Source: Gammaproteobacteria bacterium
GTDB lineage: Bacteria; Pseudomonadota; Gammaproteobacteria; Pseudomonadales; UBA5518
DNA: 64,000 nt
Reading direction: 5' to 3'
Assembly: GCA_016718385.1 (NCBI GenBank)
Contig: JADKDK010000006.1
Span: forward strand, 248,001 to 312,000
Both the position numbers and the translations under genes were made by a program. This document shows positions 1-7,980 of the stretch, piece by piece; positions within the stretch are counted from its first letter, which is position 1; the number at the start of each line of letters is the position of its first letter. Under the pieces are notes generated by a model, which saw only the letters and a program-made list of their open reading frames with translations, had not been told where the DNA came from and made no database searches.

Positions 1-141
1 GGCGTCATTCACCACTATGATTGCCGCGCCCGGATGTAGTTCGACGATTCTTTTGACTATCGCTCCAATTGTCTCCGACTCATTGCGGGCTGGAATGACA
101 ATCGACAATTTCGATTCGTTAGCTGCAAATTTGTCGTCCAC
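1..141 (-). CDS. Glycosyltransferase family 2, N-terminal part (runs off the window)
   Basis: A GTG at 141 opens a frame that stays open to base 1 (47 codons), so the gene is cut by the window edge. The visible residues include LSIVIPARNESETIGAIV followed by IIVVNDA. This is the start of the GT-A fold of family 2 glycosyltransferases of the dolichyl/undecaprenyl-phosphate sugar synthase kind, in which the VND aspartate helps bind the nucleotide sugar. A GAGG lies 9 bases before the GTG. It follows the membrane glycosyltransferase gene by 54 bases on the same strand and so probably belongs to the pilin-glycosylation unit. It would be expected to charge a lipid carrier with a sugar for its neighbour. 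That role is inference, because only the first beta-alpha-beta unit is visible. Confidence 0.7.
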   Translation of the reverse strand, partial: MDDKFAANESKLSIVIPARNESETIGAIVKRIVELHPGAAIIVVNDA

Positions 142-195
142 TCGGGAACACCTCAAATCATTACTGCATTGCGGTCAACTGGATGAATATTAAAA

Positions 196-2187
196 TCATT
201 GCATGCCATCGGAGTGTCCATCACTGGGCGCCAGAACTAGCGGCTTCTGATGGTCGACAATTTCTCTCATCTCGACAATCGTTCGCAGCCACTTTTCACG
301 TACAAACGGCCGATTCGGTGCGATCTGCTGCAATTCGTCTAACATCACCCCGGCTTCGGAGTACCGGCCCATGCCTACATTCAGGGCCGCGATGGAAATT
401 CCGCCACTCAGCGTGGGCCGCAACGCGAACGCTTGCTCCACATGCGCTAGCGCTTCGGTCATGCGTTGCTGGCGCATCATTATTCTTGCAATGATTTCGT
501 GCGCGGTAGCCTTAGTATCAGCGCGTGTACCACCGTGGCGATTCTCAAGAATTACGTTCAGCGATCCAAGCAAGTCTTGCTCTGCAATCCCGTCGCATTG
601 CTTATCTTCAATCAGGTCAGTCAGCTTGTCGATCGCATCGGTCACGGCAGGCGTTATCATCTTGTCGCGCGCGCTTTCCTCCATGTCGAAAAAAGCAGCT
701 TTGACAGCATCGGGCGGTGCTGACGCGCAATAAGCGAGTACGCGCACCGCCGCAAAGTCGGGGCGTATGGCTAACGCTGGGGAAGCGTTGTCGATTAGCG
801 TTAGAAATTCCTGCGTCTTTCCTCGGATCTGCAACTGTATCGCAAGGTGCTGCATCGCACGCAGGGAGTTGGGGTGCTCACGCTGCCACAGCATTCCCGC
901 CAATAGCGGGTCGGACCAACTGATGGCTGTTTCTCGCAGCACGAACAAGAAGTTGAACAGAATGAGGCCGCAAACAGCAGCTTCAGCTTTCCAGCCTATG
1001 GCTAGTCGCTCGAGCCCGAAGACGAGGCCGATATAGAAGCCGATGGCGGGGATGTAGTTCCGATGCTCGAAATAGAGCTCAAGTGGAATTACGGTCGATT
1101 CGAGCGAATGCCCCAGAAGGAACCAGGCTAAAGCAAAGCTCATGATTTTCCATTTGCCGCGGCGCAACCGATAGGCAGCGGCTGCAAGCGCTATGAGCCC
1201 GAGGACCGCGAAGGCAGTGGATGGCGGCGACCAAAGACCGTGCGAAACGACATAGTCGTCCTGGAAAGGCCCGAGAGCCGACCGTGCCGGCAGAATCAGT
1301 ATCCGCAGGTAATCCCAGAGGATCCGGGCTTCGGTCAGCAGTCGCTCCGATAACGAGAAGGATCTTCCGGGGAAGCCGTTGATCGTGCCTTGCCAGGTCA
1401 TGAAGATGAGATAGCTGACTATCAGGCTCGCGGGAATCACCAGGAAGATGAAGTGAAACCGTCGCAACACAGAATCTGTGGAGTTAAGGCGCTCAGCGAG
1501 AACGAGCTTTTCAAGCAGCAATGCAAATGCTGGCAACAATATGCCATTTTCCTTCGATAGCACCCCGAAGGCCGTCCCGGCGCCAATGGCAAGCGCCATC
1601 TGTATCAAGGCCCGCCGAGGCTGCGACGGATAGCGCTCCCTCGCAGCAACATACCCAATGAGTCCAACAAGCGTAAACGTTGCGCTAAGCAGCGTCATGC
1701 GCTGAATCGACATCAGGCTGGCAGAAATCAATACTGGCGAGGCGGCCCAAAGCGCGCCTGTCGATAGTGCCATCCAGGAACTACGTCGGTTTGCCAGCGA
1801 CAGGTATGAACTCAAGCGGTATACGAGCCACACGACCAATGCGACGTTGAGCAGGTGCAAGTGGACGTTCAGTCGAATAAGGTCTTCCGGGCTGTTGGGC
1901 CAAGAATGCTGGTTGATCAGGAAGGTTGCCAATGCGATTGGCCGGCCCAATGGACCCGAGACACCGCCGAAAACGAACTCGAGCGCCGTTCTGTAATCCG
2001 TTACTCCGGCCAGTCCCGAAAGATTCCACGTATCGTCCAGAGAAAGCCCGAACGTAGAACCCAGATTGTATACATAGCCAATGGTGGCAAGAGTTGCGGC
2101 TAGGCAGACTCCCCAGCCGATAGATGGAAGCGCAGAAAACGAGCGCCTTGGTGTATCAACACCAAGGCGCTCGCCCTTGTCGCGCAC
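196..2187 (-). CDS. Membrane glycosyltransferase (GT-C type) with C-terminal TPR region; candidate pilin glycosylase
   Basis: A 663-residue protein with many hydrophobic segments over about residues 25-430, then a soluble helical tail (about 430-650) with TPR-like helix pairs such as MTEALAHVEQAFALRPTLSG. An acidic DDTWNL in the first extracytoplasmic loop and a GRPIALATF...NVHLHLLNV stretch resemble the GT-C family that includes bacterial O-mannosyltransferase-like TPR proteins and the pilin glycosylases of the TfpW type. It starts 9 bases after the pilin gene and is followed by a family 2 glycosyltransferase, so transfer of a lipid-linked sugar to the pilin is the likely role. The start is a GTG. 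A strong intrinsic terminator overlaps codons 5-16, so expression probably depends on read-through from pilA. The specific sugar and acceptor cannot be read from sequence. Confidence 0.72.
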   Translation of the reverse strand: MRDKGERLGVDTPRRSFSALPSIGWGVCLAATLATIGYVYNLGSTFGLSLDDTWNLSGLAGVTDYRTALEFVFGGVSGPLGRPIALATFLINQHSWPNSPEDLIRLNVHLHLLNVALVVWLVYRLSSYLSLANRRSSWMALSTGALWAASPVLISASLMSIQRMTLLSATFTLVGLIGYVAARERYPSQPRRALIQMALAIGAGTAFGVLSKENGILLPAFALLLEKLVLAERLNSTDSVLRRFHFIFLVIPASLIVSYLIFMTWQGTINGFPGRSFSLSERLLTEARILWDYLRILILPARSALGPFQDDYVVSHGLWSPPSTAFAVLGLIALAAAAYRLRRGKWKIMSFALAWFLLGHSLESTVIPLELYFEHRNYIPAIGFYIGLVFGLERLAIGWKAEAAVCGLILFNFLFVLRETAISWSDPLLAGMLWQREHPNSLRAMQHLAIQLQIRGKTQEFLTLIDNASPALAIRPDFAAVRVLAYCASAPPDAVKAAFFDMEESARDKMITPAVTDAIDKLTDLIEDKQCDGIAEQDLLGSLNVILENRHGGTRADTKATAHEIIARIMMRQQRMTEALAHVEQAFALRPTLSGGISIAALNVGMGRYSEAGVMLDELQQIAPNRPFVREKWLRTIVEMREIVDHQKPLVLAPSDGHSDGMQ
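2136..2173 (-). terminator. Intrinsic terminator after pilA, inside the start of the next gene
   Basis: A perfect 15-base-pair inverted repeat (2140-2154 with 2159-2173, loop of 4) is followed on the minus strand by TTTT (2136-2139). It lies 24 bases past the pilA stop and within the first codons of the glycosyltransferase gene. It should end most pilA transcripts and allow only low read-through into the glycosyltransferase genes. Confidence 0.85.
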
Positions 2188-2196
2188 CGTCGCCCG

Positions 2197-2637
2197 TTAC
2201 TGACAGCTACCCGGGAGATATTTCGGGGGAATCGTGGTGTTGGCGGTACCACCGCACGACCAGCTCACGACGCCATTCTGGGTCCGCAGTACGGTCATGG
2301 CCAGATTCAGCCCAGCCACCGCAGGGTCGGTGCCCGTTCCTGCTACCGTCAACACGATACGCCCAGTGCCCGGGCCACCGGCTGTCCAAGTGGCCGAGCG
2401 CACTTTGCCCGACGGGCCAGTGTTGAAAGGCGCCGTAGTAATAGTCAGCACGCCCTTTGCCGCGTACATCTCGGCGACCGAAGTCTTCGCTTCAGCGCCA
2501 CGCGCAATCACTTCCGACAGCTTCGCCCGCACCGTGTAATCCTGATACGCCGGCAACGCCACCGCCGCCAGGATGCCCACGATCGCGATAACGATCATCA
2601 ATTCAATGAGGGTAAAACCCTTTTGTACCTGCTTCAT
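2197..2637 (-). CDS. pilA: Type IV major pilin PilA
   Basis: A 146-residue prepilin. The short leader MKQVQKG is cut before FTLIELMIVIAIVGILAAVAL, the class III signal with Glu at position 5 of the mature protein, which PilD processes and which forms the pilus core helix. The C-terminal part has the paired cysteines of the D-region (WSCGG...PGSC). It assembles into the pilus through PilB and PilC, whose genes diverge from here. A sigma-54-like promoter lies about 85 bases upstream and a strong terminator directly downstream, as expected for a highly made, separately controlled subunit. The mature domain is rich in Thr and Ser and the next gene is a glycosyltransferase, so the pilin is probably O-glycosylated; this is inference. 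Confidence 0.95.
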   Translation of the reverse strand: MKQVQKGFTLIELMIVIAIVGILAAVALPAYQDYTVRAKLSEVIARGAEAKTSVAEMYAAKGVLTITTAPFNTGPSGKVRSATWTAGGPGTGRIVLTVAGTGTDPAVAGLNLAMTVLRTQNGVVSWSCGGTANTTIPPKYLPGSCQ

Positions 2638-2718
2638 GATGTCTGCTCCTATGATTTGCAGAGGTTTGGTCAGCGCCGACTTGAATATAGAACCGATTCC
2701 GGTTCACGCAAGAAACAG

Positions 2719-2734
2719 TACAAGTCGCGTGCCA
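2719..2734 (-). promoter_or_regulatory. Sigma-54 promoter candidate for pilA
   Basis: On the minus strand this reads TGGCACGCGACTTGTA. The -24 element TGGCAC is perfect and the spacing to the -12 TTG is right, but the -12 GC is GT. Start of transcription would be near 2708, giving a 70-base leader. Control of pilA by RpoN with PilS/PilR is established in pseudomonads; it is inferred here. Confidence 0.6.
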
Positions 2735-2926
2735 AAAGTGGCTCCGGTATTGGTTCTTGTTTTGGATCAATCGGTTACGCGCCGGATGCGCGCGCTCGCA
2801 CGTTTCCCTACAGCGCAAATCGGCGTGTTTGGGGAGGTTCCGCTGTCGAATCTTGTTGGGGTGTGACGGATTTTGTCAGGGGCTTGGACGCGATTTCGCG
2901 GGCTTCGGCGGTATAACAAACCAAAT

Positions 2927-2950
2927 GGTCGCGGGCATGGCCCGCTCCTA
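2927..2950. repeat. REP-like palindrome (CGCGGGCATGGCCCGC core)
   Basis: One of four near-identical copies in the window (others at 33190, 33246 inverted, and 55792). It has a GGTCGCGGGCATGGCCCG palindrome and a CTCCTA tail, the form of REP elements common in pseudomonads and relatives. It lies in the 389-base pilA-pilB intergenic region, which otherwise holds only promoter elements. Confidence 0.7.
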
Positions 2951-2978
2951 TCGGCGGCCGGGCGGGCTGCGGTTCAGT

Positions 2979-2987
2979 TGCTATACT
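2979..2987 (+). promoter_or_regulatory. Extended -10 promoter element for pilBCD
   Basis: TGCTATACT gives an extended -10 (TGn then TATACT) 39 bases before the pilB ATG. I see no good -35. It probably drives the pilB-pilC unit. Confidence 0.4.
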
Positions 2988-3026
2988 TTTCGCCGGTATT
3001 CCCGAACAAGAGATATATAGAGGCAC

Positions 3027-4754
3027 ATGAACGTCAACACCTCGCCCCCGTTGACCGGACTCGCCAGGCGCCTGGTGCACGACGGCATCCTGGACGAGCA
3101 CGTGGCGCGCTCCGCGCTGCAGGACTCGCGGCAGCGCAAGGAACAGTTCGTCGCCCACCTGGTGGAGCGCAATCTCGCCGACAGCCTGCGGGTCGCCGAG
3201 GCCGCCTCGGACGAGTTCGGCACCCCGCTGCTGGACCTCACGGCGTTCAACATGGATGCCAGCCCGAAGAACCTGGTCGATGCCAAGCTGGTCGAGAAGC
3301 ACCACACGATCCCGCTATACCGGCGCGGCAACCGCCTGTACCTGGCCGTTTCCGACCCCACCAACCTGCACGCGCTGGACGAGATCAAGTTCCATACCGG
3401 CATCAGCACCGAGGCCATCCTGGTCGACGAGACCGCGCTGTCCCGGGTACTGGTCAAGTTTCTCAAGGCTGCCGAAGAAGCCTCCGGCAGCGCGTTCGGC
3501 AACCTGGAAGGGATCGGGCTCGAGGACCTCAACATCGAGGGCGAGGGCAGGACCCAGACCGCCGAGGACGGCGAGGTCAAGACCGACGCCGACGAGACGC
3601 CGATCGTGCGTTTCGTGCACAAGGTGATGCTGGACGCGATCCGCGGCGGCGCCTCGGACATCCACTTCGAGCCCTACGAGAAGACCTACCGCATCCGCTA
3701 CCGCACCGACGGCATCCTGCACGAGGTCTCCCGCCCCCCGGTGGCGCTGGCCCCGCGGCTGGCGGCGCGCCTCAAGGTGATGTCGCAGATGGACATCTCC
3801 GAGCGCCGGGTGCCGCAGGACGGGCGCATCAAGATGCGCCTGAGCCGCACGCAGGCCATCGATTTTCGCGTCAACACGCTGCCGACCATCTTCGGCGAGA
3901 AGGTGGTGCTGCGTATCCTGGACCCGGCGAGCGCGCAGCTCGGCATCGAGGCGCTGGGCTTCGAGGAGTACCAGCGCGAGCTGTACATGAAGTACCTGTT
4001 CCAGCCGCAGGGGATGATGCTCTTCACCGGCCCCACCGGCAGCGGCAAGACGGTGTCGATGTACACCGGGCTGGGCATCCTCAACACCGACGAGCGCAAC
4101 ATCTCCACCGCCGAGGATCCGGTGGAGATCAACATGTCGGGCATCAACCAGGTGCACGTGAACCCCAAGGTGGGTCTCACCTTCGCCGAGGCGCTGCGCT
4201 CCTTCCTGCGCCAGGACCCCGACATCATCATGGTCGGCGAGATCCGCGATCTGCCCACCGCGGAAATCGCGGTGAAGGCGGCGCAGACCGGCCACATGGT
4301 GATGTCCACGCTGCACACCAACAGCGCCTGCGAGACCATCACGCGCCTGCTGAACATGGGCGTGGCACCCTTCAACGTGGCCACCTCGGTGAACCTGATC
4401 ATCGCGCAGCGCCTCGGGCGCCGGCTCTGCCAGCACTGCGCCAAGGACGTGCGCCTGCCCGAGGAGGTGCTGCTGGCGGAAGGCTTCCTGCCCTCGGAGC
4501 TGCCCACGCTGACGCTGAAGGGCCCGGTGGGTTGCCCCAAGTGCTTCCAGGGCTACAAGGGCCGTGTCGGGATTTATGAAACAGTTCCCGTCACGAAGGA
4601 GCTCTCGGAAATTATCATGGCCGGGGGCAACGCCATCGAGCTCGATGCCATGGCGCGCAAGCAGGGCTTCGACACCCTGCGGCGCTCGGCCCTGATCAAG
4701 GCCGCAAGGGGCCTGACCAGCCTGGAAGAAGTCAACCGCGTAACGAAGGATTGA
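3027..4754 (+). CDS. pilB: Type IV pilus extension ATPase PilB
   Basis: The 575-residue cytoplasmic hexameric ATPase powers pilus extension. An N-terminal GSPII_E/MshEN region (about 10-150) precedes the secretion ATPase core. The Walker A motif GPTGSGKT is at residues 335-342. The Asp box (TAEDPVE), Walker B (DPDIIMVGEIRD) and His box (TGHMVMSTLHTNSA) follow in the usual order. A tetracysteine zinc site (CQHC and CPKC) lies near the C-terminus, as in PseudomonasPilB. Length matches the family. Its stop lies 2 bases before the pilC start, so the two are translated together. Confidence 0.97.
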   Translation: MNVNTSPPLTGLARRLVHDGILDEHVARSALQDSRQRKEQFVAHLVERNLADSLRVAEAASDEFGTPLLDLTAFNMDASPKNLVDAKLVEKHHTIPLYRRGNRLYLAVSDPTNLHALDEIKFHTGISTEAILVDETALSRVLVKFLKAAEEASGSAFGNLEGIGLEDLNIEGEGRTQTAEDGEVKTDADETPIVRFVHKVMLDAIRGGASDIHFEPYEKTYRIRYRTDGILHEVSRPPVALAPRLAARLKVMSQMDISERRVPQDGRIKMRLSRTQAIDFRVNTLPTIFGEKVVLRILDPASAQLGIEALGFEEYQRELYMKYLFQPQGMMLFTGPTGSGKTVSMYTGLGILNTDERNISTAEDPVEINMSGINQVHVNPKVGLTFAEALRSFLRQDPDIIMVGEIRDLPTAEIAVKAAQTGHMVMSTLHTNSACETITRLLNMGVAPFNVATSVNLIIAQRLGRRLCQHCAKDVRLPEEVLLAEGFLPSELPTLTLKGPVGCPKCFQGYKGRVGIYETVPVTKELSEIIMAGGNAIELDAMARKQGFDTLRRSALIKAARGLTSLEEVNRVTKD

Positions 4755-4756
4755 AC

Positions 4757-6016
4757 ATGGCACAAGCTCAGGCAGCACGCGCGGCACAGACAGCACGCGG
4801 GGCACAGGCGCCCAGGACCGAGACCTACAGGTACCAGGGCAAGGACCGGCGCGGCAACACCGTGCAGGGCGAGGTGCAGAGCGAGAGCCTGGCGCTCGCC
4901 AAGGCCCAGCTGCGCAAGCAGGGCGTGATGACGCAGACGGTGCGCAAGAAGCCCAAGCCCCTGTTCGGCGAGCGCAAGAAGGCGATCACCCCCGCGGACA
5001 TCGCGATCTTCTCGCGCCAGCTGGCCACGATGATGAAGGCCGGCGTGCCGCTGGTGCAGTCATTCGACATCGTGGCCGACGGGCAGGAGAACGTGGCCTT
5101 CCGCGAGCTGGTGGTGAGCATCAAGAACGATGTGTCCAGCGGCAACAGCCTGGCCTCGGCGCTCGCGAAGCACCCGCGCCATTTCGACGACCTGTTCTGC
5201 AACCTGGTGCACGCCGGCGAGCAGTCGGGCAAGCTCGACTCCATGCTGGACCGCGTGGCCACCTACAAGGAAAAGACCGAGGCCCTGAAAGCCAAGATCA
5301 AGAAGGCGCTGACCTACCCGATCGCGGTGATCCTGGTCGCGATCATCGTGACCACGATCCTGCTGATCTGGGTGGTGCCGCAGTTCGCCGAGACCTTCAG
5401 CAGCTTCGGCGCCGACCTGCCGGCGTTCACGCTGATGGTGCTGAAGATGTCGCAATTCGCCCAGGCATACTGGTGGCTGATCCTGGGCGTAGTCGCCGGC
5501 GGCGGATTCGCGTTCAAGGAAGCGCGCTTTCGCAACCAGAAGTTCGCCGACTGGGTCGACGGGGTGATGCTGAAGCTGCCGATCATCGGCCCCATATTGA
5601 AGGAAGCCGTGGTCGCGCGCTTCTCGCGCACGCTCTGCACCACCTTCGCCGCCGGCGTGCCGCTGGTGGAGGCGCTGGAGTCGGTGGCCGGGGCCGCGGG
5701 CAACGCCGTGTACGCGAAGGCGATCCGCCAGATCCGCGACGACGTGACCGTGGGCACGCAGCTGAACCAGGCGATCCGCACCACCGGCATGTTCCCGATG
5801 ATGCTGCTGCACATGGTGGCCATCGGCGAGGAATCCGGTGCGCTCGATTCGATGCTGGACAAGGTGGCCAGCCATTTCGAGACCTCGGTCGACAACAAGG
5901 TCGACGGCCTCACCGCGCTGCTGGAGCCGATGATCATGTCGGTACTGGGCGTGCTGGTAGGCGGCCTGATGGTGGCGATGTACCTGCCGATCTTCATGCT
6001 CGGGTCGGTGATGTAA
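4757..6016 (+). CDS. pilC: Type IV pilus inner-membrane platform protein PilC
   Basis: A 419-residue GspF-family protein. It has two repeated cytoplasmic T2SSF domains (about residues 80-205 and 285-405) separated by membrane segments such as IAVILVAIIVTTILLIWVV, and a last membrane helix at the C-terminus. Both domains carry the family pattern of FSRQLATMMKAGVPLVQ and FSRTLCTTFAAGVPLVEAL. PilC sits under the pilus and is turned by PilB. The ATG at 4757 is chosen because AAGGA lies 6 bases before it; a TTG two codons earlier overlaps the pilB stop but is less likely. Confidence 0.96.
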   Translation: MAQAQAARAAQTARGAQAPRTETYRYQGKDRRGNTVQGEVQSESLALAKAQLRKQGVMTQTVRKKPKPLFGERKKAITPADIAIFSRQLATMMKAGVPLVQSFDIVADGQENVAFRELVVSIKNDVSSGNSLASALAKHPRHFDDLFCNLVHAGEQSGKLDSMLDRVATYKEKTEALKAKIKKALTYPIAVILVAIIVTTILLIWVVPQFAETFSSFGADLPAFTLMVLKMSQFAQAYWWLILGVVAGGGFAFKEARFRNQKFADWVDGVMLKLPIIGPILKEAVVARFSRTLCTTFAAGVPLVEALESVAGAAGNAVYAKAIRQIRDDVTVGTQLNQAIRTTGMFPMMLLHMVAIGEESGALDSMLDKVASHFETSVDNKVDGLTALLEPMIMSVLGVLVGGLMVAMYLPIFMLGSVM

Positions 6017-6032
6017 CCCAGTGTGGGTCGGC

Positions 6033-6165
6033 GTAGGTCCGGCTTCAGCCGGACATGCTCGGTGCATTGTCGCCATAAATGGCGACCCACGGAGCATGTG
6101 GGTCGGCATTCATGCCGACTGCTGCCATATGCCCCGAACACATGTCCGGCTGAAGCCGGACCCAC
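6033..6165. repeat. Cluster of four covarying palindromes between pilC and pilD
   Basis: Four palindromes with three different stems: CGGC/GCCG (6033-6055 and 6143-6165), GCCA/TGGC (6068-6091) and GGCA/TGCC (6098-6119). All keep GTC...GAC, a TTCA-like loop (one has TAAA) and GTRGGTC or its complement outside. They fill nearly the whole 161-base gap between pilC and pilD. Confidence 0.9.
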
Positions 6166-6177
6166 ATGAGGCCATTG

Positions 6178-7065
6178 ATGCTGCTCAATGACGCCGCCGA
6201 CCTGGCACAGGATCAACTCGCGCTGTTCATCACCGCTGTCGTTGTCTTCGCGCTCCTCATCGGCAGCTTCCTGAACGTCGTGATCCTGCGCCTGCCGGTG
6301 ATGATGGAGCGCGCCTGGCGCCGCGACGCGCAGCAGATGCTCGAATCCGACGTGAGCTTCGCGGGTGACGCCGGCAGCGAACCGATAAGCCTCGCCCACC
6401 CGCCTTCCACCTGCCCCAAGTGCGGTCACCGCATCCGCGCGTGGGAGAACGTGCCGGTGATCAGCTACGTGTTCCTGCGCGGGCGCTGCGGACAGTGTCG
6501 CGCGCCGATTTCGATGCGCTATCCGCTGGTCGAGATCGCCACGGCGTTACTGTCCGTGGTGGTGGCGCTGCAGTTCGGCGCCAGCTGGCTGACGCTCGCG
6601 GCGCTGCTGCTCACCTGGGCGCTGATCGCGCTGACGATGATCGACATCGATCACCAGCTGCTGCCCGACAGCATCACGCTGCCGCTGCTGTGGCTCGGGC
6701 TGATCGTGAATTCGCAGGGGCTGCTGGTGCCGCTGGACGATGCGCTGTGGGGTGCGGTGTTCGGCTACCTCTCGCTGTGGTCGGTGTACTGGGGCTTCAA
6801 GCTGCTGACCGGCAAGGAAGGCATGGGCTACGGCGACTTCAAGCTGCTCGCGGCGCTGGGTGCCTGGCTCGGCTGGCAGGCGCTGCCGATGGTGATCATC
6901 CTCTCGTCGCTGGTGGGCGCGGTGATCGGCATCGCGATGATCCTGTTGCTCGGACGCGACAAGAACGTGCCGATTCCCTTCGGCCCGTATCTCGCGATCG
7001 CGGGGTGGATCGTGTTGCTGTGGGGTGATGTGTTGTCGGGACATTTCCGGTTGTTGTCGGCATGA
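6178..7065 (+). CDS. pilD: Prepilin peptidase / N-methyltransferase PilD
   Basis: An inner-membrane aspartic peptidase that removes prepilin leaders and methylates the new N-terminus. The N-terminal DiS_P_DiS domain has the zinc-type CPKCG and CGQC pairs. The peptidase half holds the two catalytic aspartates in DIDHQLLPD and GYGDFKLLAALG, among about eight membrane segments. I choose the ATG at 6178 (295 residues) because GAGG lies 6 bases before it; the ATG at 6166 lies in the flank of a palindrome and has no ribosome site. The gene ends inside another palindrome, whose loop supplies the TGA at 7063-7065. Confidence 0.95.
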   Translation: MLLNDAADLAQDQLALFITAVVVFALLIGSFLNVVILRLPVMMERAWRRDAQQMLESDVSFAGDAGSEPISLAHPPSTCPKCGHRIRAWENVPVISYVFLRGRCGQCRAPISMRYPLVEIATALLSVVVALQFGASWLTLAALLLTWALIALTMIDIDHQLLPDSITLPLLWLGLIVNSQGLLVPLDDALWGAVFGYLSLWSVYWGFKLLTGKEGMGYGDFKLLAALGAWLGWQALPMVIILSSLVGAVIGIAMILLLGRDKNVPIPFGPYLAIAGWIVLLWGDVLSGHFRLLSA

Positions 7066-7217
7066 ATGCCGACCTACGGGGCGCCGCCGTTCATGTGGGT
7101 CGCCATTCCCGTGGGTCGCCATTCATGGCGACATAGGTACGTGGGTCGCCATTCATGGCGACATAGGTACGTGGGTCGCCATTCATGGCGACATAGGCCC
7201 AAACATGTCCGGCTGTG
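7055..7217. repeat. Palindrome cluster after pilD, including a tandem array
   Basis: It opens with a GGCA/TGCC palindrome (7055-7078), has a partial unit at 7095, then a tandem array at 7111-7200 (separate entry), and ends with a half CGGC palindrome near 7204. The first palindrome overlaps the pilD stop codon. Confidence 0.85.
7111..7200. repeat. Three exact 30-base tandem units carrying the GCCA palindrome
   Basis: Units start at 7111, 7141 and 7171. Each begins GTGGGTCGCCATTCATGGCG and ends ACATAGGTAC (the last ends ACATAGGCCC). Each unit is one palindrome plus about 8 bases, so the palindrome itself was amplified head to tail. Confidence 0.95.
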
Positions 7218-7258
7218 GCGCTGAGCACCTTCGACTAGTGGCGTAAACGCCTGGGTGG

Positions 7259-7381
7259 CGTGGGGGATGGCGCGCCACGCAGATCAAGGTGCTCGGCTTC
7301 GAGCGGGGCGGTTACCGGATAAGGAGCAAGCGTCTCGAGCGCGGACCGTTCGCGCGGCTGCGCGCGACCTATCCCCATTCG
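7259..7381 (+). pseudogene. IS66-family accessory gene tnpB (Orf2) remnant
   Basis: The frame read from 7259 gives QIKVLGFERGGYRIRSKRLE then RGPFARLRA. This matches the well-conserved core of IS66 Orf2/TnpB proteins (LKVLWWDGxGxxLxxKRLERGRF). It has no start of its own, its N-terminus is gone, and it runs into the 3' end of the toxin gene, so it is a fragment. Together with the transposase remnant at 7981-8124 it marks an old IS66 element. The match is from memory of the family. Confidence 0.5.
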
Positions 7382-7678
7382 TCAGACGCGCGCTTTCCAC
7401 TGTGAAGGATCACGCGCCGCATGCAAGACAGCAATGACACTGATCTTGTTCTCGATGACGACGTAAAAGACACAGTATGGAAACCGGCGCACTAACGCGC
7501 GATGCACACCCATATGCACATCCGGGTACTGGAACGGGCCCTTCTGCACACGCTCAATCGCTTCCTCTGCGCAAAGCACAAAGTCAGCACCAAGGCCAAG
7601 GCGGCACTCCTGGTAAAAGCGGTATGTATCTGCGAGGTCTGCCTCCGCCTCTGGGCGGACAAACAGTTGATAGGCCAC
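7382..7678 (-). CDS. RelE/ParE-family toxin
   Basis: A 98-residue protein, probably starting at the GTG at 7678. It begins MAYQLFVRPEAEADLADTYR and ends in the family pattern HRALVRRFPYCVFYVV...VIAVLHAARDPSQW. ParE toxins poison gyrase and RelE toxins cut mRNA; sequence alone does not tell which. The gene follows the antitoxin gene by a single base, the usual tightly coupled order. The longer open frame upstream only reads through the antitoxin gene in another frame. The pair sits between two IS66 fragments. Confidence 0.85.
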   Translation of the reverse strand: MAYQLFVRPEAEADLADTYRFYQECRLGLGADFVLCAEEAIERVQKGPFQYPDVHMGVHRALVRRFPYCVFYVVIENKISVIAVLHAARDPSQWKARV

Positions 7679-7679
7679 G

Positions 7680-7880
7680 TTAGGCCCTGGTGATGCGGCG
7701 CTTGACGTTTTCCCAAGTGTCGCCCGGATTTCCATCAGATGCCAGGGCAGCAAGCCGCTGCTCCAACACCACCTTCTGCTCCGGGGTAGCTGCCACGTCA
7801 TTGGCAGCGTCATGGACGCTTTCCCAGAGTTCCTGAGCCAGGATAATCCGCTCGCTGGGGCTAAGCTTTTGAATATTCAT
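7680..7880 (-). CDS. Addiction-module antitoxin (Unstab_antitox family)
   Basis: A 66-residue protein starting MNIQKLSPSERIILAQELWE, with a charged C-terminus (TWENVKRRI). It fits the small unstable antitoxins of the TIGR02574/Unstab_antitox kind that precede ParE/RelE toxins. I choose the ATG at 7880 rather than the open frame to 7922 because family members start at this methionine. It should neutralise the toxin encoded one base downstream. A promoter should lie above 7880, in the IS66 remnant; I see no clear one. Confidence 0.82.
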   Translation of the reverse strand: MNIQKLSPSERIILAQELWESVHDAANDVAATPEQKVVLEQRLAALASDGNPGDTWENVKRRITRA

Positions 7881-7980
7881 GGCGCTATGACCGAAGAAGG
7901 TGTCCGGCGAGTATACCTGCAAAAGCCGGCAAGCTCGAAGCCTTGCACGTGTATCTCACGAATTGCATTCATCTGCCGCA

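Noticed and set aside
2638..2720. A tRNA gene near pilA, as at the tail of pilA in some Pseudomonas genomes
   Set aside because: No cloverleaf or tRNA T-loop sequence is present on either side of pilA.
2873..4579. A 568-codon frame overlapping pilB on the same strand
   Set aside because: Out-of-frame reading of pilB, whose own frame has every ATPase motif.
6418..7122. Frames overlapping pilD on both strands
   Set aside because: Shadows of pilD, whose frame carries the cysteine pairs and catalytic aspartates.
7111..7200. Tandem 30-base units as a CRISPR array
   Set aside because: The units abut without spacers and no cas genes are present.
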